Shown here piece after piece: positions 7,972-18,504 of a stretch of DNA of 64,000 nt; position 1 is the first letter of the stretch; every line of letters starts with the position of its first letter. The DNA is taken from the NCBI RefSeq assembly GCF_002217355.1, contig NZ_MUHA01000021.1:124001-188000 (forward strand), in the 5' to 3' direction. The stretch is from Flavobacterium oncorhynchi. Lineage in GTDB: Bacteria; Bacteroidota; Bacteroidia; Flavobacteriales; Flavobacteriaceae. The notes beneath the pieces are model-generated. The model was not told the DNA's origin. It searched no databases and was given only the letters and a program-made list of their open reading frames with translations. A program made the translations under genes and the position numbers.

Positions 7972-10900
7972 TTATTTTAAATAAAGCCATCCAGATGTTT
8001 TTGGGGAACCATTTCCTAGATCAAGAATATAGAAGTAGGTGCCTTCTGGAAGTGTTTTTGCAGATCCGTCTGCCTTACCGTCCCAAGTGTTATTGTACCC
8101 CTTTTTGTAATACACTAAATTACCCCAGCGATTAAATATTTCGAGTTGATTGTCTGGATATTGTGAGATACAGTCGATGTAGAAAGTATCATTTTGGCCA
8201 TCATCATTTGGAGAAAATTCATTAAAAATTTTCAAACAATTTGGAGCAACAGTTGCGCTGTCTTGGTTATTTGACGAGTTGCTGTCTATTTGATCCATTT
8301 TAACAAAGTGAGCCGTGTTTAAATAGTCATTAAAATCAACCACTTTTGCAGTAATTGTCAAAGTTTGAGATCCTTTTACAGCTACAGATGGAATTGTCCA
8401 AGTTCCTGTTGTACTGTTGTATACTCCAGACGATACAGTGAATGTATCTAATTTATAGCCTTTAGGAAGTATATCTTGAACTTCGACATTTGTAGCAGTT
8501 AGGTTTCCAAGATTTTCAGCTGTAATAGTAAAGGTTACGGTGCTGTACATTGGCACATCTGTTTTGTCAACTTCTTTGTTTATAGCAATATCTGTTGATG
8601 AAATGTTGATGAATTCTGAGTCTTCGTCATCTTCGCTTTGATCGCCATTATCGTTATTTGGTTTACTATCAGGATCGTATTGATCACTTGCAGTTACTTG
8701 GGCAACATTTAAATAATCGTAACCATCAAGTCCGTGCGGACTTGCAACGGTAACTTGATAAGTTAAAGTAATGCCTCCAACTGGAACAGTTAAATTAGTC
8801 CATTTTATGATGTTGCCTCTAAATAATCCTCCGTTTGAGATATTGGTAATATTTCGATAGCCTAACGGAATTATATCATCAACGGCGACTCCAGTTGCTT
8901 GACTTGGTCCTTCGTTGTTAAGCTGTAAGGTAAAGGTTATAACCTCGTCTACATTTGGATTTTTATTGCTTACCGTTTTTTCTAAACTTAAATCAGCGAT
9001 AGAAACATTGATTTGACTACTGCCATAATCATCTTCTGTGGTAACTCCGTTATTAGGAGTAGAATCTGGATCGGGCATGTTACTTGCGGTCACTTCTGCA
9101 ATATTGAGATAATCTCCTGTGGCGTTTACTGTTGCAGTAACTTGCAAAGTATGAGAATCCCCATTTACAAAAGAACCGATATTCCAGATTCCAGTATTTC
9201 TATTATAAGATCCTTTTGTAGCGGTAAAACTCTTAAAAGTATAGCCAGAAGGAAGTAAATCTTTAACAAGTACACCCGAAGTATTTTGTGGACCGCTATT
9301 GGTTATCACAACTTCAAAAGTAACTTGCGCTCCAACTTGCGGAGTTGCATTATTAACCGTTTTGGTCAAAGATAAATCTGCAGCTTGATTAGTTGGAGTC
9401 GTGACAGCTGTTGCATAATCATCTTCTGTAGTAACTCCATTATTAGGAGTTGAATCAGGATCAGGAAGATCTGCTGCCGTTACCTCGGCAATATTAGTAT
9501 AGTTACCTGTAAGATTTACCGTTGCCGTTACTTGCAGTGTTTCAGATTTACCGTTTATCAAATTTCCTACAGTCCATAATCCAGTTGACGGATTATAAGT
9601 TCCCGTAGAGATTGTAAATGAATTATAAGTATACCCAGATGGGAGTAAATCTGTTATTTGCACGTTAGTATTAGTATCTTTTCCACCATTAGTCACCACA
9701 ACTTCAAAAGTAACTTGAGAGCCCACAAGAGGAGTTGTATTGTTGACAGACTTAGTTATTGATAAATCAGAGAATGGAGGCGGAGGTGGAGTTTTTTCAA
9801 CTATTAATATCTTAACGGAAGCAAAATCATCCTCTGTTGTAATTCCATTATTTGGTGTTGAATCAGGATCAGGAAGATCGGCGGCAATTACTTCAGTAGT
9901 ATTCACAAATTCTCCAACGATACTAGCTATTGCATTGATTTGAAGTGTTTCAGATTGTCCTTTTCTTAAATTTCCTATATTCCATAATCCTGTAGTTGCA
10001 TTATATGTTCCTGTGGAAACAGTATAGCGGTTAAAAGTAAAACCTACTGGAAGTAAATCAGTTACTTGAATACCAGTATTATCCTGTGGACCATTATTGG
10101 TTATTACAATTTCAAAAGTGACTTCTGTGTCTATTATTGGAGCCGCATTATCTACAGTTTTTGTTAAAGATAAATCAGATGTTTGATTGATTGGTGTAGT
10201 TGTCGCAGTTGAATAGTCATCTTCGGTAATAACTCCATTATTAGGTGTTGAATCAGGATCCTTAATATCTGCTGCTATAACTTCTGCAACATTAGTGTAG
10301 TCCCCAGTAGGATTTACGGTTGCCATTATCTCTAAGGTTTCGGATTTTCCATTAACTAAACCATCTACAGTCCAAACTCCAGTTGTAGAATCATAAGTTC
10401 CTGTAGAGATGGAATAACCATTAAAAGTATATCCGCTTGGAAGCAAATCTCGAACCTTAACGCCAGTATTATCTAATGGACCGTTATTGCTGACAATAAT
10501 TTCGAAAATAACTTGAGATCCGACTAAAGGAGTAGCATTGTTTACTTTTTTTGTTAACGATAAGTCTGAATCAGTTCCTCTTAATATTGGTACTGTAAAT
10601 GCAGTATCGTAATCATCTTCAGTGGTTACTCCATTGTTTGGAGTTGAATCTGGATCTGGAAGATCTGCTGCTGTTATTTCGGCAGAATTAACATAATTTC
10701 CAGTTGGATTTATAATTGCAGTTATTTGTAAAGTTTCAGATTTTCCGTTATTTAAGTTCCCTATATTCCATAGTCCTGTGGTTGGATTATAAGTTCCAGT
10801 TGAAACAGTGAATCCACTGTATGTATACCCAGAAGGTAATAAATCAGTTACTTGAACACCTGTGTTATCTTGTGGTCCGCTGTTAGTTACTACAATTTCA

Positions 10901-13900
10901 AAAGTATCTATTGAACCGACTACAGGAGTAGCGTTATTTACTACTTTAGATAATGACAGATCCGAAGATTTATTTATTGGAGTTGTTGATACAGCTGCGT
11001 AATCATCTTCTGTTGTTATTCCATTATTTGGAGTAGAATCAGAATCAGGAAGATCTGCTGCTGTAATTTCTGCAATATTGGTATAATCTCCCACAGGGTT
11101 TACCGTTGCAATTATCTGTAAGGTTTCAGATTTTCCATTTATCAAATTGCCTACATTCCAAATACCAGTAGTTGAATTGTAAGTTCCTGTTGAAATTGTA
11201 TATCCATTTAAGATATATCCAGAAGGTAGTAAATCTTTTACTTGAACTCCTGTATTATCTTGCGGGCCGTTGTTTGTTACAATTACTTCAAAAGTTACTA
11301 ATGTACCTACAAGCGGAGTGGCATTATTAACGGTTTTAGTTAGTGATAGATCAGAAGATTGATATATTGGAACTGTCGTTGCTGTTGAATAATCATCTTC
11401 GGTTGTATTTCCATTGTTTGGAGTTGAATCTGGATCAGGGAGATCAGCAGCTGTTATTTCGGTGCTATTCGTGTAATTACCAGATGCATTTACTCGAGCT
11501 GTGATTTGCAGTGTTTCAAATTTCCCATTAACTAAATTACCTACAGTCCAAACTCCTGTAGTTGGATTATAAGCACCAGTCGACAGTGTAAAATTGTTGT
11601 ATGTATATCCAGAAGGCAGTAAGTCAGTAACTTCAACACCAGTGTTATCTTGTGGTCCTCCATTGGTTACAATAATTGTAAAAGTGACTAAAGAACCAAC
11701 TGTTGGAGTAGTATTATTGACTGTTTTGGTCAAAGATAAATCGGCTACAGCTGTTACTGGAGTTGTCGAAATCTCGGCATAATCATCTTCTGTTGTCACA
11801 TTATTATTTGGAGTAGAATTTGGATCAGGAAGATCGCTGGCACTTACCTCAGCAGAATTAAGATAAATTCCTGTTGGGTTTACGATTGCAGTAACTTGCA
11901 GTGTTTCAAATTTTCCATTAACTAAATTTCCAATAATCCAAACACCTGTTGCTGGGTCATATGTTCCAGTAGATACCGTAAATGAATCATAGGTATAGCC
12001 TGAAGGCAGCTTATCGGTTACTTGTACACCAGTAGTATCATTTGGGCCATTATTGGTTACTATAATTTCAAAAGTAACATTGGAACCAATTAAAGGCGAT
12101 GATTTGTTCACCGATTTAGTAAGTGATAAATCAGCTGTTGGTTGAATAGGAGTAACAATTGCATTGGCTTCGTCATCCTCGCTTTGATCACCATCATCAT
12201 TGTTAGGCGTACTATCTGGGTCAGGTAAACTGCTGGCTGTTACTTGAGCAGTGTTGAGATAAATACCGCTAGGCAGTACTTTGGCATCAATAATAAGTGA
12301 TTCTGCATCTCCATTATCAACAGAACCAACACTCCAAATACCTGTAGTACTATTGTATAAACCTGCTGTTGAACTGTAATTTACAAATTGATATCCCGTT
12401 GGCAGTAAATCCTTGATCTGAATTCCTGCAGCATTATTTGGACCGTCATTGCGAATGATAAGTTCAAAAGAAATCTGACTTCCTACTACTGGACTTGTAT
12501 TGCCGGCCATTACATTTTTAGTCAATGATAAATCTGCAGAAGGTCCAATATAGGTAATTTCTGCATTGTCTTCGTCATCTTCGCTTTGATCACCGTCATC
12601 GTTATTTGGCGTACTATCAGGATCTGGTAAATCACTGGCAGTTATTTGAGCGACATTTTTATAACTTCCTAATGGATTTACAAATGCACTAAAAGTTAAG
12701 TTGGTGTTTGCACCATTTGCTAATGCGATATTTTTCCATTCAAGAGTAGCCGTTGCCACTTGGTAGGTTCCTCCAACTGATACAGATCCAGGAATTAATG
12801 TATAACCTACAGGAATAACATCCTGTACAGTTACTCCTGTAGCATTTCCAGGACCTTTATTGATTAAATTTAAAGTAAAGTTTACTTGTTGACCTGCAGC
12901 AGCAGATGTTGGCGTAACCGTTTTAGTAAGCTCTAAATCAGCGGATTTTAGTGTAATATTCGCACTTGCCATATCATCTTCAGGAAGACCGTTTCCTGGT
13001 GTACTGTCTGGGTCAACTTGACGGGCAGTTTGTACTTCTGCAGTGTTTTTATAATTTGCTGCTGTTGCAACATTAACCTTTGCAGTAATTTGTAACGTAA
13101 TAGTGTTTCCGTTATTTAAGTTGCCAATATTCCAAATACCGGTAGTACTATTATATTTACCAGAACCATTATCGCTTACATAGGTATAACCCGGAGGAAG
13201 CTTATCTAAAACAGTTACCCCTGTGGCATTGTTTGGACCGCTGTTGGTTGCTCTAATCGTAAATATTACATTATCATTTATACTTACAGAAGTTGGTGAA
13301 ACTGTTTTTTGAAGGGATAAATCGGCAACGTCTATTGAGACAGATACACTATCCTGATCATCTTCAGTTTCTATTTGGTTGTTTGGCGTACTGTCAGGAT
13401 CAAATTGATCAGATTCTACAATTTCAGCCTTATTTAATGTGCTTCCAACAGTATTAATAGTAGCTTTGAATGTTAAATTTAGTCTTCCTCCGTTAGGAAC
13501 CGTAAGATTGTACCAAGTCAAAGTATTATCACCTACATTATACTGTCCATTTAAATTTGCAGATCCTGGGACTATTGTAAATCCAGTAGGAATGTAATCT
13601 CTTACGGCTACACCAGTTGCAGTTACTGTTCCTCCAAGTGAATTGTTATTAAAAATTTGAATTGTAAAGGTTACTACATCTCCCGCACTACCATGAGTAG
13701 GAGACACAGATTTTGTTAGTTCAAGATCTGAAACGGAAAGTATTGTAAGGGTCATAACATCAGAAGAGACAGCACAATTTCCATTACTTACCGTCCATTG
13801 AAGTTGATATGTACCTGCAATAGTACCACTAATGGCTGTTGTGGGTGATGTACTGTCAACGAAACCTAAAGTACTTGGTCCTGTTATTTGAGTCCATTCT

Positions 13901-16900
13901 CCTGTACCTACTGTTGGAGGCAGAGCGTTCATGTTTACGGGAGAGAATTGGGGAACTGTCTGATTTGGTCCAGCGTCTGCAGTTGAAGGCTGGTCGTAAA
14001 TGGTAACTATAACTGAATCTTCAGAGATACAACCATTACTATTTAATGTTGTCACCGTCCACAAAAATTCATAAGTGCCAGGCTGAAGTCCGAGCATTAC
14101 AGAATTAGGGTCATTTGGAGCACCAATATTAACAGCAGGTCCCGAGACCTTAGTCCAAGTACCAATACCAGAAGTTACAGGAACTGCCGCCATAGTAGTA
14201 GAATCTACATTACATAATTCTTGATCAGGTCCTGCTTCTGCTTTTGAAGGCGGTATATCGTTAAAGGTTATCGAAACTTTATCAACAGAAGGCTGGCATG
14301 ACGACGGATCTGTAAAAGAACCATTTGTTACTGTCCATGTTAATATGTAAGTTCCTAGAACGGTAATATTTGATAGGGTTGTAGTAGGACTGTTTGGGTT
14401 ATCGATTACAGCGGTACTTCCAGATGGTACAGTATCAAAAGTCCATGTTCCAATACCTACTGCTGGTGGCACAGCGGCTGTTTTGTATGTAGTTTGACAT
14501 GCAGCAGTATCATTGGGTCCTGCTTCTGCAGTACTAGGCGGAGCATTCATTTCAATACGAACTATATCAGATAGTGTTCGACAAGAGGCACTTTCAAAAA
14601 CCCATTCTAAAATATAAAGTCCAGGAACAGTTAAGTTTAAAAGATTACTTTTTGGTGCCGTTGGTGTCTCAATAACAGCAACGCTTCCCGATGGTTGATA
14701 AACAAATTTCCATTCAGCTTTTGAAACATCTGGAGGAGGGAGGTTCCCGTCTAAAATTGTTTTGCCAGAAACATCAGCAATACAAAGATTTTGATCAGCT
14801 CCTGCATTAGGATCAACGCTTGCACCATTAAAGACATCTATATTTACTTCATCTGTAGATCCAGGACAAACCGGATTGGTAGAAGAAGATGTGGTATAGG
14901 TAAAGATATATGTGTTTCCAGGAACTACTGTAGCATTTGCAATATAACTGTTTGGAGGAGATTGTGTAATAACAACATCAGCAATATTTCCAGAGGTATT
15001 GGTAAGTGTCCAAGTTCCAGTTGAGTTTTCGTTGCCCATAAGCTGTATACTGGTAACATCACAATATGTTTTATCTGGACCAGCATTGGCAGCAGGAGTA
15101 ACGGTTACAATCATGTCATCAAATGTTGGCGGACATAAAAACACACTTTTGGCATTAATTGTCCACCTAAATGTATAAGTTCCCTCTATAAGCCCATTGA
15201 TAACTGTATTCGGATTGGATGGATTTACAATGTTTGGCTGATTTGGTGCACCAGTAACGACAGACCACTGACCCACTTCAAAAAAGCTGTCATAAGCATT
15301 TCCTGCCATCGTAACACTGGTAGTATTGCAAACATTTTGATCTGGTCCTGCAGCTGCAATGTGTGGAGGGATTCCAATAGTTAAGTTAATATCATCAAAA
15401 GCTTCTCCGCAAATATTTGCATTTACTGTCCATCGAAAAATATAATAGCCGCTAAATGCAAAAGTAAAAACAGCATTAGGATCATGTTGATCGCTGATCG
15501 TATAATTACCTGCACCTGATATTCTTGTCCAAGTTCCAACTGCACCAGCGCTGACTGTGGCAGCCATCGTTATTACAGAACCACAAGTTTCTTGATCAGG
15601 ACCTGCTGAGGAAGCAGGTGGTGTAGCAGCAATGGTTACGTCTACACTGCTTGTGCTTGGTAAACATAATCTTAGTCTATTTGCTATTGCCCAGGTAAAA
15701 GTATATGTTCCTTCTCCTGGAACGGTTACCATAGTATTAGGATCATTTATATTGGCAATTATTACTCCTGCAGAAGGCGATACTGACCAAGTTCCAAAAT
15801 CTTGTACTTCAGGTGTGTTTCCACTTAAGTTAAAGGTGCTGGTTCCATTTGGATAACAACTATCGGGGCCAGCATCAGAACTTGTTGGAGCAATACTATT
15901 TGTAGTAAGAATTTGAACATTGTCAGAGACAGAAGAACTACAGGAAGGCCCTGGATGCAAGTAAGATACTGTCCACTTTAACTCATATGTGCCATTTGTG
16001 GTTAAAAATCCTGATGCAATAGCGTTAGGGTCATTTATATTAGAAAATGTTATAGTATCAGGTCCAGAAACGTAACTCCAAGTACCTATTTCACCGCTTT
16101 CTGCTGGTTTAGCAGCAAGAGGCACATCACTTTTCGTACAAACTACATTATCAGGTCCTGCATCAGTAGTACCTAGTGAGCTTCCAGATACATATATTGT
16201 TACAGTCGAAATAGAAAATCCGCAGGTTGCTCCACCGCCTTTTGTTATATATTGAAAAACATAAGTGCCCGGAATAAGTCCGCTTACTTGTGTATCTACA
16301 GCAAAGACATCAGCAATTACAGCTTCATTAGGACCGTTTAGCTGGCTCCAAAAATGTAACCCATCGTCAGTAGCAACGCCAGAAAGCATTGTAGTGGTAT
16401 CCCCGCAAGGCAGACTCACATCAGATCCTGCATTAGAAGGTGTTGGAGCACCTGAAACAAGAATGTTTAAAGTGTCAAAACCATAATCACAGCCTACATT
16501 TAATGCTCCGTTTTGACTTCTAATAAATTCAACTGTATAATCTCCCGCAGCTGTGAGGGTTAAAGTAAGTGAGTTACCAACATCTTGTAGTAAAGTTGGA
16601 AAAGGACCTAAAGGAGAGCCGGCCGGTCCATCTGTAATTCTATATTGATTTACTCCTGTACCTGTTACAGTAAGCGGAATTGTAAAAACTGTTGCATTGC
16701 AGCTTCCTACAATATCATTGCCATTATTGGCAACAATCGTTCTACTTGCACCATTATACTGTACATTATAGTCTTTAGTAAAAACGCAGCCTGTATTAGC
16801 ATTGGTGAGAGTGTATCTGAAAGTATATGGATCTCCTGAATCAGAAATGTTTTTAACTAATGTTGTAGGATTTGTAGGTGAGATAATTTGGGCACCAGTG

Positions 16901-17967
16901 TCCCCTGCAATTTGTGTCCATTGAACAGTTTCACCTGCATACAATGGCGTTTGGGCTACTAGTGTAACCTGAGTGATGGTATTGTCACAAAAGTATATAT
17001 TTTCGGCACCCCCAGGCAATGTTGTTACATCTTGCGTTGCTGGAGGAACAATAATAGTAACGGAAGCATTTCCAGAAGCACAAGGTCCTGTTACGGTCCA
17101 TCTAAAAGTATAAGTACCTTCAGTTAGATTTGAAATTTGAGTAGTATTTGAAGTAGGATCGTTTATCGTTGGCGTATTTGGTCCGCTTACAAATGTCCAT
17201 ATTCCGCCTTGCCCGTTTAATCCGCATCCGCCATATGTACCGCTTAAATTGGTACTTTGTGTAGTAGTGTAACAATTACTTAATGTTTGATTTGGCCCTG
17301 CAGAAATAGGTTTAACACCGCCATAATTAGTCACCGTAATTTGCGAGGTAGTTCTGCAGCGAATTCCGGGAGCAAGTTCTGGACCTTCAATAACCCATTG
17401 TAATGTAGTTACCCCGCAGCTTGTTGCAGGCAGATTTATGGTTGAAGTAGGTAAGTTGGGAAAATTAATTACAACCCCTGCATTATTATTGCCTACAATT
17501 TCCCAGTAACCATTTTCTCCTGTATTCTGCGGTGTGTTTGCCGTAATAGTTAGTGTTCCTGCACTGTTAGGACAACTTGCTACGTCTCCGCCAGCTTGTG
17601 CTCGAGTTATAGGAGCAACATTAACAACTTTATCTTGATAGGTTAAAACACCATCACCGCAGACTGCACTGTATCTAAAAATGTAAGTATTTCCTCCTGT
17701 ATAACCAGATACTGTAGTACTAGTACTGTTTGGAGAATTGATGACAACCGCAGGACCTGAAATTTGAGACCACAAAACATTACCTATAATTGGCGAAGGC
17801 GTGCTTCCTTCTAAAACTAATGCATCAGTTTCACAAATAGTGATATTTAGAACTCCAGCATTTACTGTACAGTTTTGAGCGAATGAATTTATAGTATTAA
17901 ACAGAACTATAAATAATACTGGAATCAGTTTTTTAAAGTGCTTCTTAATTTGTAAAGATTGTCTCAT
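7972..17967 (-). CDS. Giant T9SS surface adhesin with Ig-like and DUF11 repeats
   Basis: Cell-surface protein of about 3,331 residues from the ATG at 17967; a GTG at 18009 would add 14 residues but the signal peptide (MRQSLQIKK... to NSFAQ) fits the ATG. Residues 30-1410 hold roughly 15 PKD/Ig-like repeats beginning with AGPDQ-type motifs plus a cysteine. Residues 1410-3240 hold 14 DUF11 repeats (ADLSLTKTV type) joined by acidic DPDSTPNN linkers that may bind calcium. The end is a gliding-motility-associated type B sorting domain (FSPNDDGQNDTF, LEIFNRWGNLVY). It resembles SprB-class adhesins in plan but is about half the length of F. johnsoniae SprB. Co-transcription with the PorP/SprF and OmpA genes is likely. 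Ligand unknown. Confidence 0.95.
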   Translation of the reverse strand: MRQSLQIKKHFKKLIPVLFIVLFNTINSFAQNCTVNAGVLNITICETDALVLEGSTPSPIIGNVLWSQISGPAVVINSPNSTSTTVSGYTGGNTYIFRYSAVCGDGVLTYQDKVVNVAPITRAQAGGDVASCPNSAGTLTITANTPQNTGENGYWEIVGNNNAGVVINFPNLPTSTINLPATSCGVTTLQWVIEGPELAPGIRCRTTSQITVTNYGGVKPISAGPNQTLSNCYTTTQSTNLSGTYGGCGLNGQGGIWTFVSGPNTPTINDPTSNTTQISNLTEGTYTFRWTVTGPCASGNASVTIIVPPATQDVTTLPGGAENIYFCDNTITQVTLVAQTPLYAGETVQWTQIAGDTGAQIISPTNPTTLVKNISDSGDPYTFRYTLTNANTGCVFTKDYNVQYNGASRTIVANNGNDIVGSCNATVFTIPLTVTGTGVNQYRITDGPAGSPLGPFPTLLQDVGNSLTLTLTAAGDYTVEFIRSQNGALNVGCDYGFDTLNILVSGAPTPSNAGSDVSLPCGDTTTMLSGVATDDGLHFWSQLNGPNEAVIADVFAVDTQVSGLIPGTYVFQYITKGGGATCGFSISTVTIYVSGSSLGTTDAGPDNVVCTKSDVPLAAKPAESGEIGTWSYVSGPDTITFSNINDPNAIASGFLTTNGTYELKWTVSYLHPGPSCSSSVSDNVQILTTNSIAPTSSDAGPDSCYPNGTSTFNLSGNTPEVQDFGTWSVSPSAGVIIANINDPNTMVTVPGEGTYTFTWAIANRLRLCLPSTSSVDVTIAATPPASSAGPDQETCGSVITMAATVSAGAVGTWTRISGAGNYTISDQHDPNAVFTFAFSGYYIFRWTVNANICGEAFDDINLTIGIPPHIAAAGPDQNVCNTTSVTMAGNAYDSFFEVGQWSVVTGAPNQPNIVNPSNPNTVINGLIEGTYTFRWTINAKSVFLCPPTFDDMIVTVTPAANAGPDKTYCDVTSIQLMGNENSTGTWTLTNTSGNIADVVITQSPPNSYIANATVVPGNTYIFTYTTSSSTNPVCPGSTDEVNIDVFNGASVDPNAGADQNLCIADVSGKTILDGNLPPPDVSKAEWKFVYQPSGSVAVIETPTAPKSNLLNLTVPGLYILEWVFESASCRTLSDIVRIEMNAPPSTAEAGPNDTAACQTTYKTAAVPPAVGIGTWTFDTVPSGSTAVIDNPNSPTTTLSNITVLGTYILTWTVTNGSFTDPSSCQPSVDKVSITFNDIPPSKAEAGPDQELCNVDSTTMAAVPVTSGIGTWTKVSGPAVNIGAPNDPNSVMLGLQPGTYEFLWTVTTLNSNGCISEDSVIVTIYDQPSTADAGPNQTVPQFSPVNMNALPPTVGTGEWTQITGPSTLGFVDSTSPTTAISGTIAGTYQLQWTVSNGNCAVSSDVMTLTILSVSDLELTKSVSPTHGSAGDVVTFTIQIFNNNSLGGTVTATGVAVRDYIPTGFTIVPGSANLNGQYNVGDNTLTWYNLTVPNGGRLNLTFKATINTVGSTLNKAEIVESDQFDPDSTPNNQIETEDDQDSVSVSIDVADLSLQKTVSPTSVSINDNVIFTIRATNSGPNNATGVTVLDKLPPGYTYVSDNGSGKYNSTTGIWNIGNLNNGNTITLQITAKVNVATAANYKNTAEVQTARQVDPDSTPGNGLPEDDMASANITLKSADLELTKTVTPTSAAAGQQVNFTLNLINKGPGNATGVTVQDVIPVGYTLIPGSVSVGGTYQVATATLEWKNIALANGANTNLTFSAFVNPLGSYKNVAQITASDLPDPDSTPNNDDGDQSEDDEDNAEITYIGPSADLSLTKNVMAGNTSPVVGSQISFELIIRNDGPNNAAGIQIKDLLPTGYQFVNYSSTAGLYNSTTGIWSVGSVDNGDAESLIIDAKVLPSGIYLNTAQVTASSLPDPDSTPNNDDGDQSEDDEANAIVTPIQPTADLSLTKSVNKSSPLIGSNVTFEIIVTNNGPNDTTGVQVTDKLPSGYTYDSFTVSTGTYDPATGVWIIGNLVNGKFETLQVTAIVNPTGIYLNSAEVSASDLPDPNSTPNNNVTTEDDYAEISTTPVTAVADLSLTKTVNNTTPTVGSLVTFTIIVTNGGPQDNTGVEVTDLLPSGYTYNNFTLSTGAYNPTTGVWTVGNLVNGKFETLQITARVNASGNYTNSTEITAADLPDPDSTPNNGNTTEDDYSTATTVPIYQSSDLSLTKTVNNATPLVGTLVTFEVIVTNNGPQDNTGVQVKDLLPSGYILNGYTISTGTYNSTTGIWNVGNLINGKSETLQIIATVNPVGDYTNIAEITAADLPDSDSTPNNGITTEDDYAAVSTTPINKSSDLSLSKVVNNATPVVGSIDTFEIVVTNSGPQDNTGVQVTDLLPSGYTYSGFTVSTGTYNPTTGLWNIGNLNNGKSETLQITAIINPTGNYVNSAEITAADLPDPDSTPNNGVTTEDDYDTAFTVPILRGTDSDLSLTKKVNNATPLVGSQVIFEIIVSNNGPLDNTGVKVRDLLPSGYTFNGYSISTGTYDSTTGVWTVDGLVNGKSETLEIMATVNPTGDYTNVAEVIAADIKDPDSTPNNGVITEDDYSTATTTPINQTSDLSLTKTVDNAAPIIDTEVTFEIVITNNGPQDNTGIQVTDLLPVGFTFNRYTVSTGTYNATTGLWNIGNLRKGQSETLQINAIASIVGEFVNTTEVIAADLPDPDSTPNNGITTEDDFASVKILIVEKTPPPPPFSDLSITKSVNNTTPLVGSQVTFEVVVTNGGKDTNTNVQITDLLPSGYTYNSFTISTGTYNPSTGLWTVGNLINGKSETLQVTATVNLTGNYTNIAEVTAADLPDPDSTPNNGVTTEDDYATAVTTPTNQAADLSLTKTVNNATPQVGAQVTFEVVITNSGPQNTSGVLVKDLLPSGYTFKSFTATKGSYNRNTGIWNIGSFVNGDSHTLQVTATVNATGDYLNIAEVTASNMPDPDSTPNNGVTTEDDYGSSQINVSIADLSLEKTVSNKNPNVDEVITFTLQLNNEGPSQATGVAVDDIIPLGYRNITNISNGGLFRGNIIKWTNLTVPVGGITLTYQVTVASPHGLDGYDYLNVAQVTASDQYDPDSKPNNDNGDQSEDDEDSEFINISSTDIAINKEVDKTDVPMYSTVTFTITAENLGNLTATNVEVQDILPKGYKLDTFTVSSGVYNSTTGTWTIPSVAVKGSQTLTITAKVVDFNDYLNTAHFVKMDQIDSNSSNNQDSATVAPNCLKIFNEFSPNDDGQNDTFYIDCISQYPDNQLEIFNRWGNLVYYKKGYNNTWDGKADGSAKTLPEGTYFYILDLGNGSPKTSGWLYLK
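8250..13740 (-). repeat. Tandem DUF11 repeat array inside the adhesin gene
   Basis: Fourteen repeat units of about 390-400 bp encode DUF11 domains. Units 5 to 12 are especially alike, with repeated ADLSLTKTVNN starts, VGNLVNGKSETLQ centres and DLPDPDSTPNNG ends, and share long near-identical nucleotide stretches. The first three and last two units are more divergent. A proline run (KTPPPPP, near 9790) interrupts the series between units 10 and 11. Confidence 0.9.
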
Positions 17968-18009
17968 AGGCTTCGAGATTGCAAAGTGGATACGAACAAG
18001 TATAACCAC

Positions 18010-18504
18010 ATTAAATTAAAATTTATGCTGTTCGTTAATTTCGAAAAGAATGATTGGTAATTGTAAATAGGGGGTACTCAAATTTATGAAAAGTTAGCTT
18101 TAAGATGCCGATTTATATGTTTCAAGTTATAATTTGCAACAAGAAAATTGAATAAAATAAGTTTTTTAAAAAGATTTTTTCAACAAAAACACTCATAATA
18201 AACACTGTTTTTGTTTTGTAATTAATTGATATGTTGTGTTTTGATATTTTTACGTTTTTATAATTGTATCTAAGATTGATTTATAACTCAACTTAAGGCC
18301 GATATTTATGTAAGCTTTTTTTCTTGAATTAGAAATTGGTTGCAGATTATAATTTGGAACATTATTGTGAAGTATTTACTTAGGCAGACTTTTTATATTA
18401 TCTAAATTTGAGAATCAATATATTGGCATAAAGTCTTCCGCAGATAATTAAAACGTATTCCCATACAATTTCATTTATAAGTTATAATCTTTAAATTTTA
18501 AACT
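18010..18504. other. Divergent intergenic region, adhesin/sulfatase
   Basis: About 495 AT-rich bases between the adhesin start and the sulfatase start. TAAATTTG at 18403-18410 matches the Bacteroidota -7 box TAnnTTTG for the rightward sulfatase, although no good -33 TTTG precedes it. CAAATTTA at 18079-18086 is the same box read leftward for the adhesin. No ORF or RNA gene is seen. Confidence 0.4.

Noticed and set aside
8250..13740. Regularly spaced repeats considered as CRISPR or satellite DNA
   Set aside because: The unit of about 390-400 bp stays in frame and codes for DUF11 domains throughout.
17968..18009. Longer start of the giant adhesin
   Set aside because: GTG start; the basic-then-hydrophobic signal peptide begins naturally at ATG 17967.
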